DNA of 36,814 nt from Olsenella_K sp051878835. GTDB lineage: Bacteria > Actinomycetota > Coriobacteriia > Coriobacteriales > Atopobiaceae. Positions 14,827 through 23,358 of the stretch are shown here, piece after piece. The notes under the pieces were generated by a model, which made no database searches, was not told where the DNA came from, and was given only the letters and a program-made list of their open reading frames with translations. The DNA lies in contig JBJEKW010000077.1 in the NCBI GenBank assembly GCA_051878835.1, forward strand, positions 1-36,814, given 5' to 3'. The position numbers and the translations under genes are program-made. The stretch's first letter is position 1. Every line of letters starts with the position of its first letter.

Positions 14827-16278
14827 ATGGAATTCGAGAAGGACCTCAAGGTCGAGGCCACGGGCATCGAGGGCCTGAAGGTCGTGGAGCTCTCCGTCCA
14901 CGGCGACTCCCGCGGCTGGTTCAAGGAGAACTGGCAGAGGGCAAAGATGGTGGCCCTGGGCATCCCCGACCTCCACGTGGTGCAGAACAACATCAGCTTC
15001 AACGCCAACCGCGGCGTCACCCGCGGCATCCACGCGGAGCCCTGGGACAAGTTCATCAGCGTGGCCACGGGCTCGGTCTTCGGCGCCTGGGTCGACCTGC
15101 GCGCCGGCAGCGCCACGTATGGCAAGGTGTTCACCACCACCCTGGACCCATCGCGCGCCATCTTTGTCCCGCGCGGCGTGGGCAACTCGTTCCAGGCCCT
15201 CGAGGACGGCACCGCCTACACCTACCTGGTGGACGCCCACTGGTCCGCCGAGCTAAAGAAGACCTACACCTTCGTGAACCTGGCCGACCCCGCGCTGGGC
15301 ATCCAGTGGCCCATCCCGCTGGACCAGGCCACGCTGTCCGAGGCCGACCAGCACCATCCCTTCCTGGCAGACGTCGTCCCCATGCAGCCCAAGCGCACGC
15401 TGGTGACCGGCTGCAACGGCCAGCTGGGCCGCGCGGTGCGCAGGCTGGCCCAGGAGCGCGGCCTCGCGGGCGGCATGGACTTCTGCGACATCGACACCTT
15501 CGACATGGGCGACCCCGCGCAGTACGACCAGTACGACTGGGACCTGTACGGCACGGTCATCAACTGCGGCGCCTACACCGCGGTCGACCGCGCCGAGACC
15601 CCCGAGGGCCGCGTGGCCTGCTGGCACGCCAACGCCACGGGGCCGGCCCTGCTGGCGCGCAACTGCGCCCAGCACGGCATCACGCTGGTGCACATCAGCA
15701 GCGACTACGTGTTCGACGGCACGCGCGAGCCCCACGACGAGGCCGAGCCCTTCTCGCCCCTCTCGGTGTACGGACAGTCGAAGGCCGCGGGCGACCTGGC
15801 CGTGGCGGGCTGCCCCAGCCACTACATCCTGCGCAGCTCCTGGGTCATCGGCGACGGGCACAACTTCGCAAAGACCATGGCGGCGCTCTCCGACCGCGTG
15901 GCGGACCCCGACGACAAGCTGGACCACGTCACCGTGGTGAACGACCAGCTGGGTCGCCTGACCTTCACCGACCAGATGGCCGCCGCCATCCTGCACCTGC
16001 TGGGCAGCCGCGCGCCCTTCGGCACGTACGACATGACCGGCTCGGGCGCCATCCGCAGCTGGGCCGACATCGCGCGCGCGGTGTTCCAGCAGCGCAACGG
16101 CAACGGCGACGCCGTGGTGCCCGTCACCACCGCCGACTACTACGCCCAGGCGAAGGGGCCCGTGGCCCCGCGCCCCGTGCACTCCGCGCTGGACCTGTCA
16201 AAGCTGGAGGCCGCCGGGTTCACCCCGCGCGACTGGGAGGATCAGCTGTCCGAGTACGTGGCCTCGCTGCCTCGCTAG
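14827..16278 (+). CDS. rfbCD: bifunctional dTDP-4-dehydrorhamnose 3,5-epimerase / dTDP-4-dehydrorhamnose reductase
   Basis: 483 residues, a fusion of RmlC-like (about 1-185) and RmlD (about 190-483). The epimerase half has the catalytic His 69 (RGIH), Lys 75 and the IFVPRGVGNSFQAL barrel strand. A second His usual in RmlC (GFAHGF-type motif) is Asn 120 here. The reductase half has the nucleotide-binding GCNGQLG (195-201), SSDYVFDG (291-298) and the short-chain dehydrogenase pair Tyr 315 / Lys 319 (YGQSK). Together they convert dTDP-4-keto-6-deoxyglucose to dTDP-L-rhamnose. Fusion proteins of this order are known in Bifidobacterium and relatives, so this is a lineage trait. It starts 3 bases after rfbA. 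Confidence 0.92.
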   Translation: MEFEKDLKVEATGIEGLKVVELSVHGDSRGWFKENWQRAKMVALGIPDLHVVQNNISFNANRGVTRGIHAEPWDKFISVATGSVFGAWVDLRAGSATYGKVFTTTLDPSRAIFVPRGVGNSFQALEDGTAYTYLVDAHWSAELKKTYTFVNLADPALGIQWPIPLDQATLSEADQHHPFLADVVPMQPKRTLVTGCNGQLGRAVRRLAQERGLAGGMDFCDIDTFDMGDPAQYDQYDWDLYGTVINCGAYTAVDRAETPEGRVACWHANATGPALLARNCAQHGITLVHISSDYVFDGTREPHDEAEPFSPLSVYGQSKAAGDLAVAGCPSHYILRSSWVIGDGHNFAKTMAALSDRVADPDDKLDHVTVVNDQLGRLTFTDQMAAAILHLLGSRAPFGTYDMTGSGAIRSWADIARAVFQQRNGNGDAVVPVTTADYYAQAKGPVAPRPVHSALDLSKLEAAGFTPRDWEDQLSEYVASLPR

Positions 16279-16314
16279 GGCAGGACGCAACACCACTTCT
16301 ACGGGAGGTTTCAC

Positions 16315-17334
16315 ATGAGCGAGGCTTTCGAGCCGCACAACATCATCGTCACCGGAGGCTGTGGCTTCATCGGGTCCAACTTCGTGCACTACGTCGTGAA
16401 CAACCACCCCGGCGTGCACGTGACCGTGCTGGACAAGCTGACCTACGCCGGCAACCCCCGCAACATCGAGGGGCTGCCCGCCGACCGCGTCGAGCTGGTC
16501 GTGGGCGACATCTGCGACGCCAAGCTTCTGGACCGCATCGTCCCCGGCCACGACGCCATCGTGCACTACGCCGCCGAGTCGCACAACGACAACTCCATCG
16601 CCAACCCCGAGCCGTTCCTGCGCACGAACGTCGAGGGCACGTACCGCCTGCTGGAGGCCTGCAGGAAGTACGACCTGCGCTTCCACCACATCAGCACCGA
16701 CGAGGTCTACGGCGATTTGGCCCTGGACGAGCCGCGTCGCTTCCAGCCGGACGACCCGTACCGCCCGTCCAGCCCCTACAGCTCGACGAAGGCGTCGTCC
16801 GACCTTCTGGTGCGCGCGTGGCACCGCACGTACGGCCTGCGCACCACCATCAGCAACTGCTCGAACAACTACGGCCCCTACCAGCACGTCGAGAAGTTCA
16901 TCCCGCGCCAGATCACGAACATCCTGTGCGGCATCAGGCCAAAGCTGTACGGCGACGGCAAGAACGTGCGCGACTGGATCCACACCGAGGACCACTCGCG
17001 TGCGGTCTGGGACATCCTGACGAAGGGCCGCATCGGCGAGACCTACCTCATCGGCGCCAACGGCGAGCGCTCGAACATCGACGTGCTCCACGCCATCCTG
17101 GAGCGCATGGGGAAGGACCCCGACGACTTCGACTGGGTGCGCGACCGTCCCGGCCACGACCGCCGCTACGCCATCGACCCGACCAAGCTGGAGACCGAGC
17201 TGGGCTGGAAGCCCGTCCACACGGACTTCTCGTCCGGCCTGGACCAGACCATCGCGTGGTACCGCGAGCACGAGGACTGGTGGCGTCCCGCAAAGGAGGC
17301 CACCGAGGCCAAGTACGCAAAGCAGGGCCAGTAG
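16315..17334 (+). CDS. rfbB: dTDP-glucose 4,6-dehydratase
   Basis: 339 residues. Second step of rhamnose synthesis. The Rossmann motif GGCGFIG (14-20), catalytic Thr-Asp-Glu in STDEVYGD (Thr 128, Asp 129, Glu 130), Tyr 155-x3-Lys 159 (YSSTK) and the substrate-binding NCSNNYGPYQ and DGKNVRDWIH segments are complete. ATG 16315 is preceded by GGGAGG at good spacing. It is the last of the three rfb genes, 36 bp after rfbCD, followed by a hairpin terminator. Gene order A-CD-B completes the pathway. Confidence 0.96.
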   Translation: MSEAFEPHNIIVTGGCGFIGSNFVHYVVNNHPGVHVTVLDKLTYAGNPRNIEGLPADRVELVVGDICDAKLLDRIVPGHDAIVHYAAESHNDNSIANPEPFLRTNVEGTYRLLEACRKYDLRFHHISTDEVYGDLALDEPRRFQPDDPYRPSSPYSSTKASSDLLVRAWHRTYGLRTTISNCSNNYGPYQHVEKFIPRQITNILCGIRPKLYGDGKNVRDWIHTEDHSRAVWDILTKGRIGETYLIGANGERSNIDVLHAILERMGKDPDDFDWVRDRPGHDRRYAIDPTKLETELGWKPVHTDFSSGLDQTIAWYREHEDWWRPAKEATEAKYAKQGQ

Positions 17335-17354
17335 GCTCTCTGTCCGGAACGTCG

Positions 17355-17382
17355 GGGGCGTCGCCGCGGGCGGCGCCCCTTC
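17355..17382 (+). terminator. GC-rich hairpin after rfbB
   Basis: An 11-bp stem (GGGGCGTCGCC 17355-17365 with GGCGGCGCCCC 17369-17379, one G-T pair) with a 3-base loop, but only TTC after it. Termination may be partial, allowing read-through to the Nudix gene. Confidence 0.55.
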
Positions 17383-17417
17383 GCATGAACGCGCGGCAGG
17401 ACCCAAAGGAGCACCCG

Positions 17418-18095
17418 TTGTCAGCAGATACGCAGCACGCGCAAGAGGGCAAGAAGAACCCGCCGGTCGTGGCCCAGCCTGAGTCACGGCTCCAGCCCTG
17501 GCGCGACCCCGCCCTCGCCGGCGACTTCGAGCCCTTTCCCTACCAGGTGCGCGACCGCACGCCCCTGGGACGCTACGTTATCGAGCGCGCGTACCTGCGG
17601 ACGCCGCAGGGCCTCTCGCCCTACTCGGTCGTGCGCTGCCAGCCCTGCGTGTGCGTGCTCGTGGCGGTGGGCAGGCGCGCCCTGCTGGTGAGGCAGTACC
17701 GCTACGCAGTCGACTCCTGGCAAGACGAGCTGGTGGCCGGAGGGATCGAGGACGAGGAGAGCCCCGTGCAAGCCGCCCTGCGCGAGCTGCGGGAGGAGAC
17801 GGGCTACCTCGTGAATGACCCTGGGCGGCAGGTCGCGGAGCTGGGGTCCTTCTTTCCCTCGGCGGGCAGCTCGGACGAGATCATGCACCTGGTGGCTGTG
17901 CGCCTGCCCGAGGGCGCACGCCCCGGCAGCACCGACTTCGACCGCGGGGAGCGCACGCAGCTGGTGCTCTTGGGCCGAGCGCAGATGGAGCGGCGCATGG
18001 CGCAGGGGAGCCTGGTGCACTCGGCCATCTATGTGGCGTGGGAGCGCATGCGGCTGAGGGGCCTTCTGGACGAGTGGTTCGGGGCGGGCGAGTAG
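17418..18095 (+). CDS. Nudix hydrolase, ADP-ribose pyrophosphatase-like
   Basis: 225 residues from a TTG start. The Nudix box is complete (residues 108-130: Gly, five residues, Glu, seven residues, REL REE TGY). Flanking VRQYRYAVDSWQDELVAGG and SSDEIMHLVAV resemble ADP-ribose pyrophosphatases, which split ADP-ribose to AMP and ribose-5-phosphate. TTG 17418 is preferred because AAAGGAGC (17405-17412) lies just upstream; ATG 17385 is in frame but sits against the terminator hairpin. It may be coupled to rfbB if the terminator leaks. The exact substrate is uncertain because Nudix specificity is poorly predicted from the box. Confidence 0.82.
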   Translation: MSADTQHAQEGKKNPPVVAQPESRLQPWRDPALAGDFEPFPYQVRDRTPLGRYVIERAYLRTPQGLSPYSVVRCQPCVCVLVAVGRRALLVRQYRYAVDSWQDELVAGGIEDEESPVQAALRELREETGYLVNDPGRQVAELGSFFPSAGSSDEIMHLVAVRLPEGARPGSTDFDRGERTQLVLLGRAQMERRMAQGSLVHSAIYVAWERMRLRGLLDEWFGAGE

Positions 18096-18292
18096 CTGCA
18101 GGCCGCCGCATAGCCGCCTGCCGGCGACAGCTTCACGGCAATGGCGTGGAGCCTTTGGCCTGGGGGTGGCGCACCTTGCGTCCATACGACTAATATTTAA
18201 GCTGTATGTGGCTCGCCACGTGGGCCACCATGCACGTTGACTCTTGCTTTTGCCATGCTGCGCGGGCCTCCCGCGTCAGGGAGGTTCCACAT

Positions 18293-19324
18293 ATGCACCA
18301 GGACATGACGAAGGAGGGCGCCGAGCAGATACTGGGCGTCCCCGCAAAGTACGACCGGGAAGCGCTAAAGAGGGCCTACACCAACCTGGCGCGCACGTAC
18401 CACCCCGACATGGCCGCGAAGCGCGGCATCTCGCCCGCCCAGGCGCAGGCAAAGATGGTCCAGGTAAACAAGGCCTACCAGTTCCTGCGCGGCCAGTTCG
18501 AGGGATCGAACGCCAACCGCGTGGTCGTGCGCGGCACCTGGGAGACTGCAGCAGCGGCGTCGGGCATCGAGAGCGGCTTCGCGGGCGTCGACTGGCGCAA
18601 GTCGTACGGCACCCACAACTACGGCACCTACGCCAACTCCTCGTCGTGGAACTCCGACGTCACTGCCAACGACGACCACTTCTGGGACTTTGCCGACGAG
18701 GGCGCGCAGGCCGCCGACCAGAAGGTGCCCGTCACGCCCCGCACCATACTCCTGGGCCCCGTCGTGTTCCGCGTGCTGTTCGTAGCGCTGTTTGCCTACG
18801 TGTGGTGGCGGCAGTTCCCCCTGGTGAACGACAACATGGCGCGCTACGCCGTGCAGCTGGACCCGAACGCGCCCGACCTGCTGGGCATTGCGCACCTGCT
18901 GGCGGGGCTCATCTACCCCACGTACCTTCTGGTGTACGAGATCTTTGCGGGCTATCTGTCTAACCTGGTGCGAGAGGTGCTGAACGCCGGCTTCTCGTGG
19001 CTGGTGCGGCGCTACTACGACCTGCGCCCGAAGTCGGCCAGCTATGGCTGCACCCTGAGCAAGCTGCTGAAGAACCAGCTGTGGACGCTTTTGCTGATAC
19101 CCATCGTGGTCTGGCTGGCCGGGCAGTGCCTCGCCGCCTCGGGACCCACGCAGATAGTTCTGGGCGTCCTGGCCGCCGCCCTGGGCGTGGACGCCTTGGC
19201 CGCGGTGGTGCACGGCGGCTTCGTGAACGTGTGGACCGGTGCTGTGGCCGAGCGCGTGGAGGATGCGTACCTCATCGTGAGGCAGCATCTCCTGGAGCGC
19301 TGCAACCAGTGGAACTCCCGCTAG
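18293..19324 (+). CDS. membrane-bound J-domain protein
   Basis: 343 residues. An N-terminal J domain (about 6-75) has the Hsp70-activating HPD tripeptide (37-39, in ARTYHPDM). It is followed by a polar linker and by about four hydrophobic segments in the C-terminal half (near 155-175, 195-225, 265-290 and 295-315). It lacks the Gly/Phe and zinc-finger regions of DnaJ, so it is a type III (J-only) co-chaperone, probably recruiting DnaK to a membrane site. ATG 18293 follows AGGGAGG at ideal spacing; upstream in-frame ATGs lack this. The A/T-rich TAATATTTAA at 18191-18200 may mark its promoter. It lies 51 bp before the LCP gene on the same strand. Confidence 0.8.
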   Translation: MHQDMTKEGAEQILGVPAKYDREALKRAYTNLARTYHPDMAAKRGISPAQAQAKMVQVNKAYQFLRGQFEGSNANRVVVRGTWETAAAASGIESGFAGVDWRKSYGTHNYGTYANSSSWNSDVTANDDHFWDFADEGAQAADQKVPVTPRTILLGPVVFRVLFVALFAYVWWRQFPLVNDNMARYAVQLDPNAPDLLGIAHLLAGLIYPTYLLVYEIFAGYLSNLVREVLNAGFSWLVRRYYDLRPKSASYGCTLSKLLKNQLWTLLLIPIVVWLAGQCLAASGPTQIVLGVLAAALGVDALAAVVHGGFVNVWTGAVAERVEDAYLIVRQHLLERCNQWNSR

Positions 19325-19375
19325 CGGGCTAGCGGGGTAGCCGTTTCACATACGAGCGCAGGGGAGGCCTCGCAC

Positions 19376-20902
19376 ATGAGCAACGACACACGTGGTTCCG
19401 ACGGACGCGTCCCGCGCACCGTGCGCAGAGAGGGCTCCTCGGACGTGCTGAGGTTTCAGCCTCGGCAGGACCGCGGGGCATATGTCCCCAGCTCGCAAAA
19501 CCCCTACGACGGCTACGACGCCATAGACACCGCCGACAATCCCTACGACGGCTACGACGCCATAGATTCCGATGCGTCCGACGAGCCCCAGCCCGCCCGG
19601 CACCGAGCACCCCGACAGCCCCAGGTGCGCGCCGGCAGGCAGCCGCAGGCATCCCAGCAGCCCTATCGCCAGGTGTCCGCAGCCCCCGAGCCCTACGACG
19701 GCTATGACTACGACCGCGGTGGCTACTCCATGGGCGCAAACACGCCCACCGACGGCCGCTGGACGGGAGACGAGCCGACGCCCTACGTCGACGCCTCCTA
19801 CGGCCAGCCCGCCCAGCCCTCCTCGAACGGTCGCATCCTGCGCCGTCGTCGGACGCCACAGGCTGGCCAGCCCGTCTCGTCCTACGACGAGGCGGCGTGG
19901 AACCAGGCGTACGGCTATGGCGGCAACGGCTATGGGGCTCCCGTGGGCGGCGGCGAGGGCGGCGGCTCGCGAAAGCCGCGGCACCACCTGCGCCATCGCG
20001 GGCTCATCATCCTGGCGGCCATCATCGCCGTGGTGGTGGGCGTGTATGCTGTGGTCTTCAGCCCCATCGACCAGAAGCTTGCCTTCTCGGAGAGTGCGTC
20101 GGAGGGTCTGTCGCAGCTGCTGTCCTGGCACATCCCCTGCACGCCGTACTACGTGCTGGCCCTGGGCTCTGACGCCCGCGACGGCGACACGGTGTCGCGC
20201 ACCGACACCATGATCCTGGCGCGCATCGACCCCATAGCCAGCAAGGTCACCATGGTCAGCATCCCGCGCGACACCATGGTGCAGATAGAGGGCCACGGCA
20301 CGCAAAAGATCAACGCCGCCTACGCGTTCGGCGGGGCGGCGGGCGCGGTCCAGGCCGTGCACGAGCTTACCGGTGCGTCCATCAGCGACGTGGCCGTGGT
20401 GAACTTCGACGGCATCGCCGGCATCGTGGACTACCTGGGTGGCATCACGGTGAACGTGCCGGTGGCCGTGAACGACCCCAACTATACGGGGCTGGTCATG
20501 TCGGCGGGCGAGCACACCATGGACGGCAACACCGCCATGCTGTTCTCGCGCGTGCGCCACGGCTTTGCCAACGGCGACTTCCAGCGCCAGGAGGACCAGC
20601 GCCTGGTCCTGGAGGCCATCCTGAGCAAGTGCCTCTCGATGAACGTGACGCAGCTTCCCGGCCTGGCCGACACCTTGGGCGACCTCGTCAGCACAAACAT
20701 GAAGTGCTACAGCCTGATTCCGCTGATGGGCCGCTTCATGATCACGCACCCCACCATATATTCATGCTCCATACCGGGCTCCAGCCAGACCATCGGCGGC
20801 GTCAGCTACGTCGTCACGGACTCCTCGCAGATACAGACCATCATGGCGCGCGTGGACTCCGGCGCCGACCCCAACGTGGATCCCTCCGCTGCCACCTCAT
20901 AG
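19376..20902 (+). CDS. LytR-CpsA-Psr (LCP) family glycopolymer transferase
   Basis: 508 residues. A long disordered cytoplasmic N-terminus (1-205), one membrane helix (about 209-228) and an extracellular LCP domain (about 255-480). The domain shows LGSDAR (263-268), RTDTMILARIDP (275-286), VSIPRDT (294-300), KINAAYAFGG (311-320) and FSRVRHG. The Asp/Arg residues that bind the polyprenyl pyrophosphate head group are present. LCP enzymes transfer wall polymers from the lipid carrier to peptidoglycan; rhamnose polymers from the rfb genes are a plausible cargo. The cytoplasmic tail carries PYDGYD repeats (43-48, 56-61, 106-111), two encoded by a near-perfect DNA duplication near 19501 and 19540. 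ATG 19376 follows GGGGAGG. Confidence 0.9.
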   Translation: MSNDTRGSDGRVPRTVRREGSSDVLRFQPRQDRGAYVPSSQNPYDGYDAIDTADNPYDGYDAIDSDASDEPQPARHRAPRQPQVRAGRQPQASQQPYRQVSAAPEPYDGYDYDRGGYSMGANTPTDGRWTGDEPTPYVDASYGQPAQPSSNGRILRRRRTPQAGQPVSSYDEAAWNQAYGYGGNGYGAPVGGGEGGGSRKPRHHLRHRGLIILAAIIAVVVGVYAVVFSPIDQKLAFSESASEGLSQLLSWHIPCTPYYVLALGSDARDGDTVSRTDTMILARIDPIASKVTMVSIPRDTMVQIEGHGTQKINAAYAFGGAAGAVQAVHELTGASISDVAVVNFDGIAGIVDYLGGITVNVPVAVNDPNYTGLVMSAGEHTMDGNTAMLFSRVRHGFANGDFQRQEDQRLVLEAILSKCLSMNVTQLPGLADTLGDLVSTNMKCYSLIPLMGRFMITHPTIYSCSIPGSSQTIGGVSYVVTDSSQIQTIMARVDSGADPNVDPSAATS

Positions 20903-20931
20903 ACGGGTTTTTAGAAAAACGTCCCGTCTTG
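20901..20931 (+). terminator. possible terminator overlapping the LCP stop codon
   Basis: AGACGGG (20901-20907) pairs with CCCGTCT (20923-20929), and inner TTTTT can pair with AAAAA (20908-20919). The following bases are TTGGGGG, not a T-run, so it may be an attenuator or mRNA-end hairpin instead. Confidence 0.4.
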
Positions 20932-20975
20932 GGGGTATCCTCTTTTCATGCATAGGCATCGACAGAGGAAGATGG

Positions 20976-22220
20976 TTGCTCATGGGCTGGTTCAAGAGAT
21001 TGTGCCTGTTCGTGTTTGGGCTTGCGGGGATCCTTGCCCTGGCGGCTTTGCTGCTGCCGTGGTACGGGCCCTATACCCAGGAGGCCACCAGTCTCTTGCT
21101 GGGTGAGCCCAGCTACCAGCTGGCCGTCACCATCGTGGTGGGCATCTTGGCGCTTGGCGTGCTCATCTGCTTCCTGCGCTCGCTCTTCTCGCCCAGGAAC
21201 CGCAAGTCCATCACCGTGTCCAGGCTGGACGGCGGCCAGGTCACGGTCACCCGCAAGGCCATAGCGTCACAGACCAGGCACATCATCGAGCGCGACGGCA
21301 CCTGCATCGCGGCAAAGACGCATGTCCGCGTGCGCAAGCGCTCGGTGCGCGTGCGTGCCCGCGTCACGCCGAAGCATGCCCTGAACGTGGTCCAGAAGGG
21401 CCAGCAGCTGCATGGCGAGCTGGAGGAGGGCCTGGCAGGCGTCTGCGGCGACACGCTGAAGGACGTCAGCCTGGTATTCACCGACCCGCAGGACTTCAAG
21501 GAGCCCCAGCAGGAGGCCTCGCTGGACTACTCCACGGATTACGGCAGCCCCTCGTACGAGTACTCGTATCAGAGCGAAGGCGACGTCGCGCAGCAGGAGT
21601 CCGAGCCCACGCACGTGCTGCAACCCGCTGAGTCCCCGCAGGAGGAGCCCGACCCGACCGAGGAGCTCTCCAGCGGCATCACCGTTCGCCTCCACTCGAC
21701 GCGTGGGCAGGCGACGGAGGATAGTTCGTCCCAGAATGCCGGTGAGCCAGCCACGGACGTCTCCGCCGCCGACGCTTCCGCCTCCGGCGTCGAGTCCACG
21801 GCTGGCGTTGCCACCGACGTCCATCCCGCCTCGGACGAGTCGGGCGTGGCCCAGGCTGACACCCAGGCCACGGAGCCTGCCGCCGATGTCCAGCCCGCAG
21901 GCGCGGAGCCCGTCGACGACCAGCCATCCGAGCCCACCCACGAGGACCAGGGTCGCACCACCCTCGTGGACGACCAGCCGGGTGGCAATGGCGGCGATGC
22001 GCTCGCAACTGCCCAGGACACCGCTTCCGACTCCCAGAATGGCGGCGCCCCGTCCTCCGACGATGCTGTGGCCGGCGACGACGCTGCAACCGCCGACGAC
22101 GTGACGAACGCCGACAGCTCTGAGGCCACCGAGGAATCGGCAACGTCAGCCGTCTCCGTCGACCAGTCGGCCGAGCCCGCCGCCACGCCTGAGCCAGACC
22201 CGAAGGAGGGTGAGAACTAA
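20976..22220 (+). CDS. AmaP-like Asp23 membrane anchor with long acidic tail
   Basis: 414 residues. Two N-terminal membrane helices (about 5-27 and 46-66) are followed by a cytoplasmic alpha/beta domain (about 75-170, with ITVSRLDGGQVTVTRKA and VRVRKRSVRVRARVTP). That is the layout of alkaline-shock membrane anchor proteins, which hold Asp23 at the membrane. The rest (about 180-414) is Ser/Asp/Glu/Ala/Pro-rich and disordered, which is longer than the usual family member. TTG 20976 has GAGG seven bases upstream; ATG 20982 is the alternative start (spacing 13). Its TAA overlaps the ATG of the next gene by one base, so the two are translationally coupled. Confidence 0.75.
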   Translation: MLMGWFKRLCLFVFGLAGILALAALLLPWYGPYTQEATSLLLGEPSYQLAVTIVVGILALGVLICFLRSLFSPRNRKSITVSRLDGGQVTVTRKAIASQTRHIIERDGTCIAAKTHVRVRKRSVRVRARVTPKHALNVVQKGQQLHGELEEGLAGVCGDTLKDVSLVFTDPQDFKEPQQEASLDYSTDYGSPSYEYSYQSEGDVAQQESEPTHVLQPAESPQEEPDPTEELSSGITVRLHSTRGQATEDSSSQNAGEPATDVSAADASASGVESTAGVATDVHPASDESGVAQADTQATEPAADVQPAGAEPVDDQPSEPTHEDQGRTTLVDDQPGGNGGDALATAQDTASDSQNGGAPSSDDAVAGDDAATADDVTNADSSEATEESATSAVSVDQSAEPAATPEPDPKEGEN

Positions 22221-22642
22221 TGTCCCAACAGAACGGCTTTCCCAAGCCCCGGGTCGAAAGCGAAGACTCCACCGACCGTACCGAGCGCGTCGAGTCCGCC
22301 CCGCAGCAGGGCGTCGATTCCGCACGCAACAGTCAGCGGGCCACCAGCCAGGCCACCCCGCCCTCGGACGGCGACGGCAATGCCAACCACACGGTGCACT
22401 TCTCGCAAGCGGTCAGCTCTGCCCGCTCCTGGGTAGCCCGGACCTTCCCCGGACATGAGAATGCGGTGCTTTTTGGGTTCTTGGGGTTCCTTGTGGCCCT
22501 GCTGGTCTTCATCATCGGCTTCTGGCAGACGCTCTTCATCGCCCTGGTGGTGCTGGTGGGCGTTGCCATAGGCCAAAAGCTGGACGGCGACCCAAAGATC
22601 ATCAACGCGGTCCGTAGGTTCGTCCGCGAGAACCGCAACTAG
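22220..22642 (+). CDS. DUF2273-like small membrane protein
   Basis: 140 residues. A polar N-terminal half (1-80) is followed by two hydrophobic helices (about 83-100 and 102-120, in VLFGFLGFLVALLVFIIGF and LFIALVVLVGVAIG) and a basic end (NAVRRFVRENRN). Proteins of this type are found beside AmaP and Asp23 in Gram-positive bacteria and are thought to help bind the stress complex to the membrane. The start overlaps the stop of the AmaP-like gene. The 139 bp to the next gene contain no gene that I see. Confidence 0.75.
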   Translation: MSQQNGFPKPRVESEDSTDRTERVESAPQQGVDSARNSQRATSQATPPSDGDGNANHTVHFSQAVSSARSWVARTFPGHENAVLFGFLGFLVALLVFIIGFWQTLFIALVVLVGVAIGQKLDGDPKIINAVRRFVRENRN

Positions 22643-22781
22643 CAAGGCCGGGTGGCTCTGGGCGAGTCTCGGAGCAACATCCGGCGCCGGAGCGGCACTC
22701 GGCCGCACGTTTCCACGGCCCGCTGGAGGGCCGCCCGACACAGACCAACCAAGGAGCGCTTGCGCTCGGGGAGGAGTTCAC

Positions 22782-23354
22782 ATGGCCACAGCAGCATCCG
22801 ACCAGCAGAAGCAGACGGACGCCACGCAGGACCCCGCTGAGGAGCCCACGTCGCAAGACATAGTCGCCGACGACGAAGACCTTGACTCGGAGGATTCTCT
22901 CACCTTCTCCAACGGCGTCATCGAGAAGATCGTTGCCATCGCCATGCGCGACGTCCCCGGCGTCGTGGGCATGAAGGGCGGCTGGCTGAACTCGGTGCAG
23001 GAGGCGTTCGGACAGGCCGACCCGCGCAAGGGCGTTTCGGTCGAGGTCACGCCCGACAGCTCGGTGCGCGTGAACATCAGCGTGCTCATGGAGTACGGCG
23101 CCTACGCACCGAAGGTGTTCGAGGACGTAAAGAAGACCGTGGTGAAGCAGGTCACGGGCATGACCGGCCTGGAGATCGCCGGCGTGAACCTGCGCATCGA
23201 GGACGTGCTGACGCCCGAGGAGTACAACTCCAGGAAGAACGAGGAGTCACACCCGGCACAGGGCGCTCAGCTGCCCGAGGGCGACTCGCAGGCCGCGCAG
23301 CAGCCGCAGGCGCCCGCCGCTGCACAGTCCACCTCGACACAGAAGGAAGCATAG
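22782..23354 (+). CDS. Asp23/Gls24 family envelope stress protein
   Basis: 190 residues. The Asp23 domain (about 38-150) is recognised from FSNGVIEKIVAIAMRDVPGV, SVEVTPDSSVRVNISVLMEYG and VTGMTGLEIAGVNLRIEDV. An acidic start (25-40) and a Gln/Ala/Ser-rich C-terminal tail flank it. Members form a membrane-associated network with AmaP during cell-wall stress. ATG 22782 follows GGGGAGGAG. It is the third gene of the AmaP / DUF2273 / Asp23 trio and lies 4 bp before murT. This proximity suggests that the stress scaffold and lipid II amidation are co-expressed. Confidence 0.9.
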   Translation: MATAASDQQKQTDATQDPAEEPTSQDIVADDEDLDSEDSLTFSNGVIEKIVAIAMRDVPGVVGMKGGWLNSVQEAFGQADPRKGVSVEVTPDSSVRVNISVLMEYGAYAPKVFEDVKKTVVKQVTGMTGLEIAGVNLRIEDVLTPEEYNSRKNEESHPAQGAQLPEGDSQAAQQPQAPAAAQSTSTQKEA

Positions 23355-23358
23355 GCAC

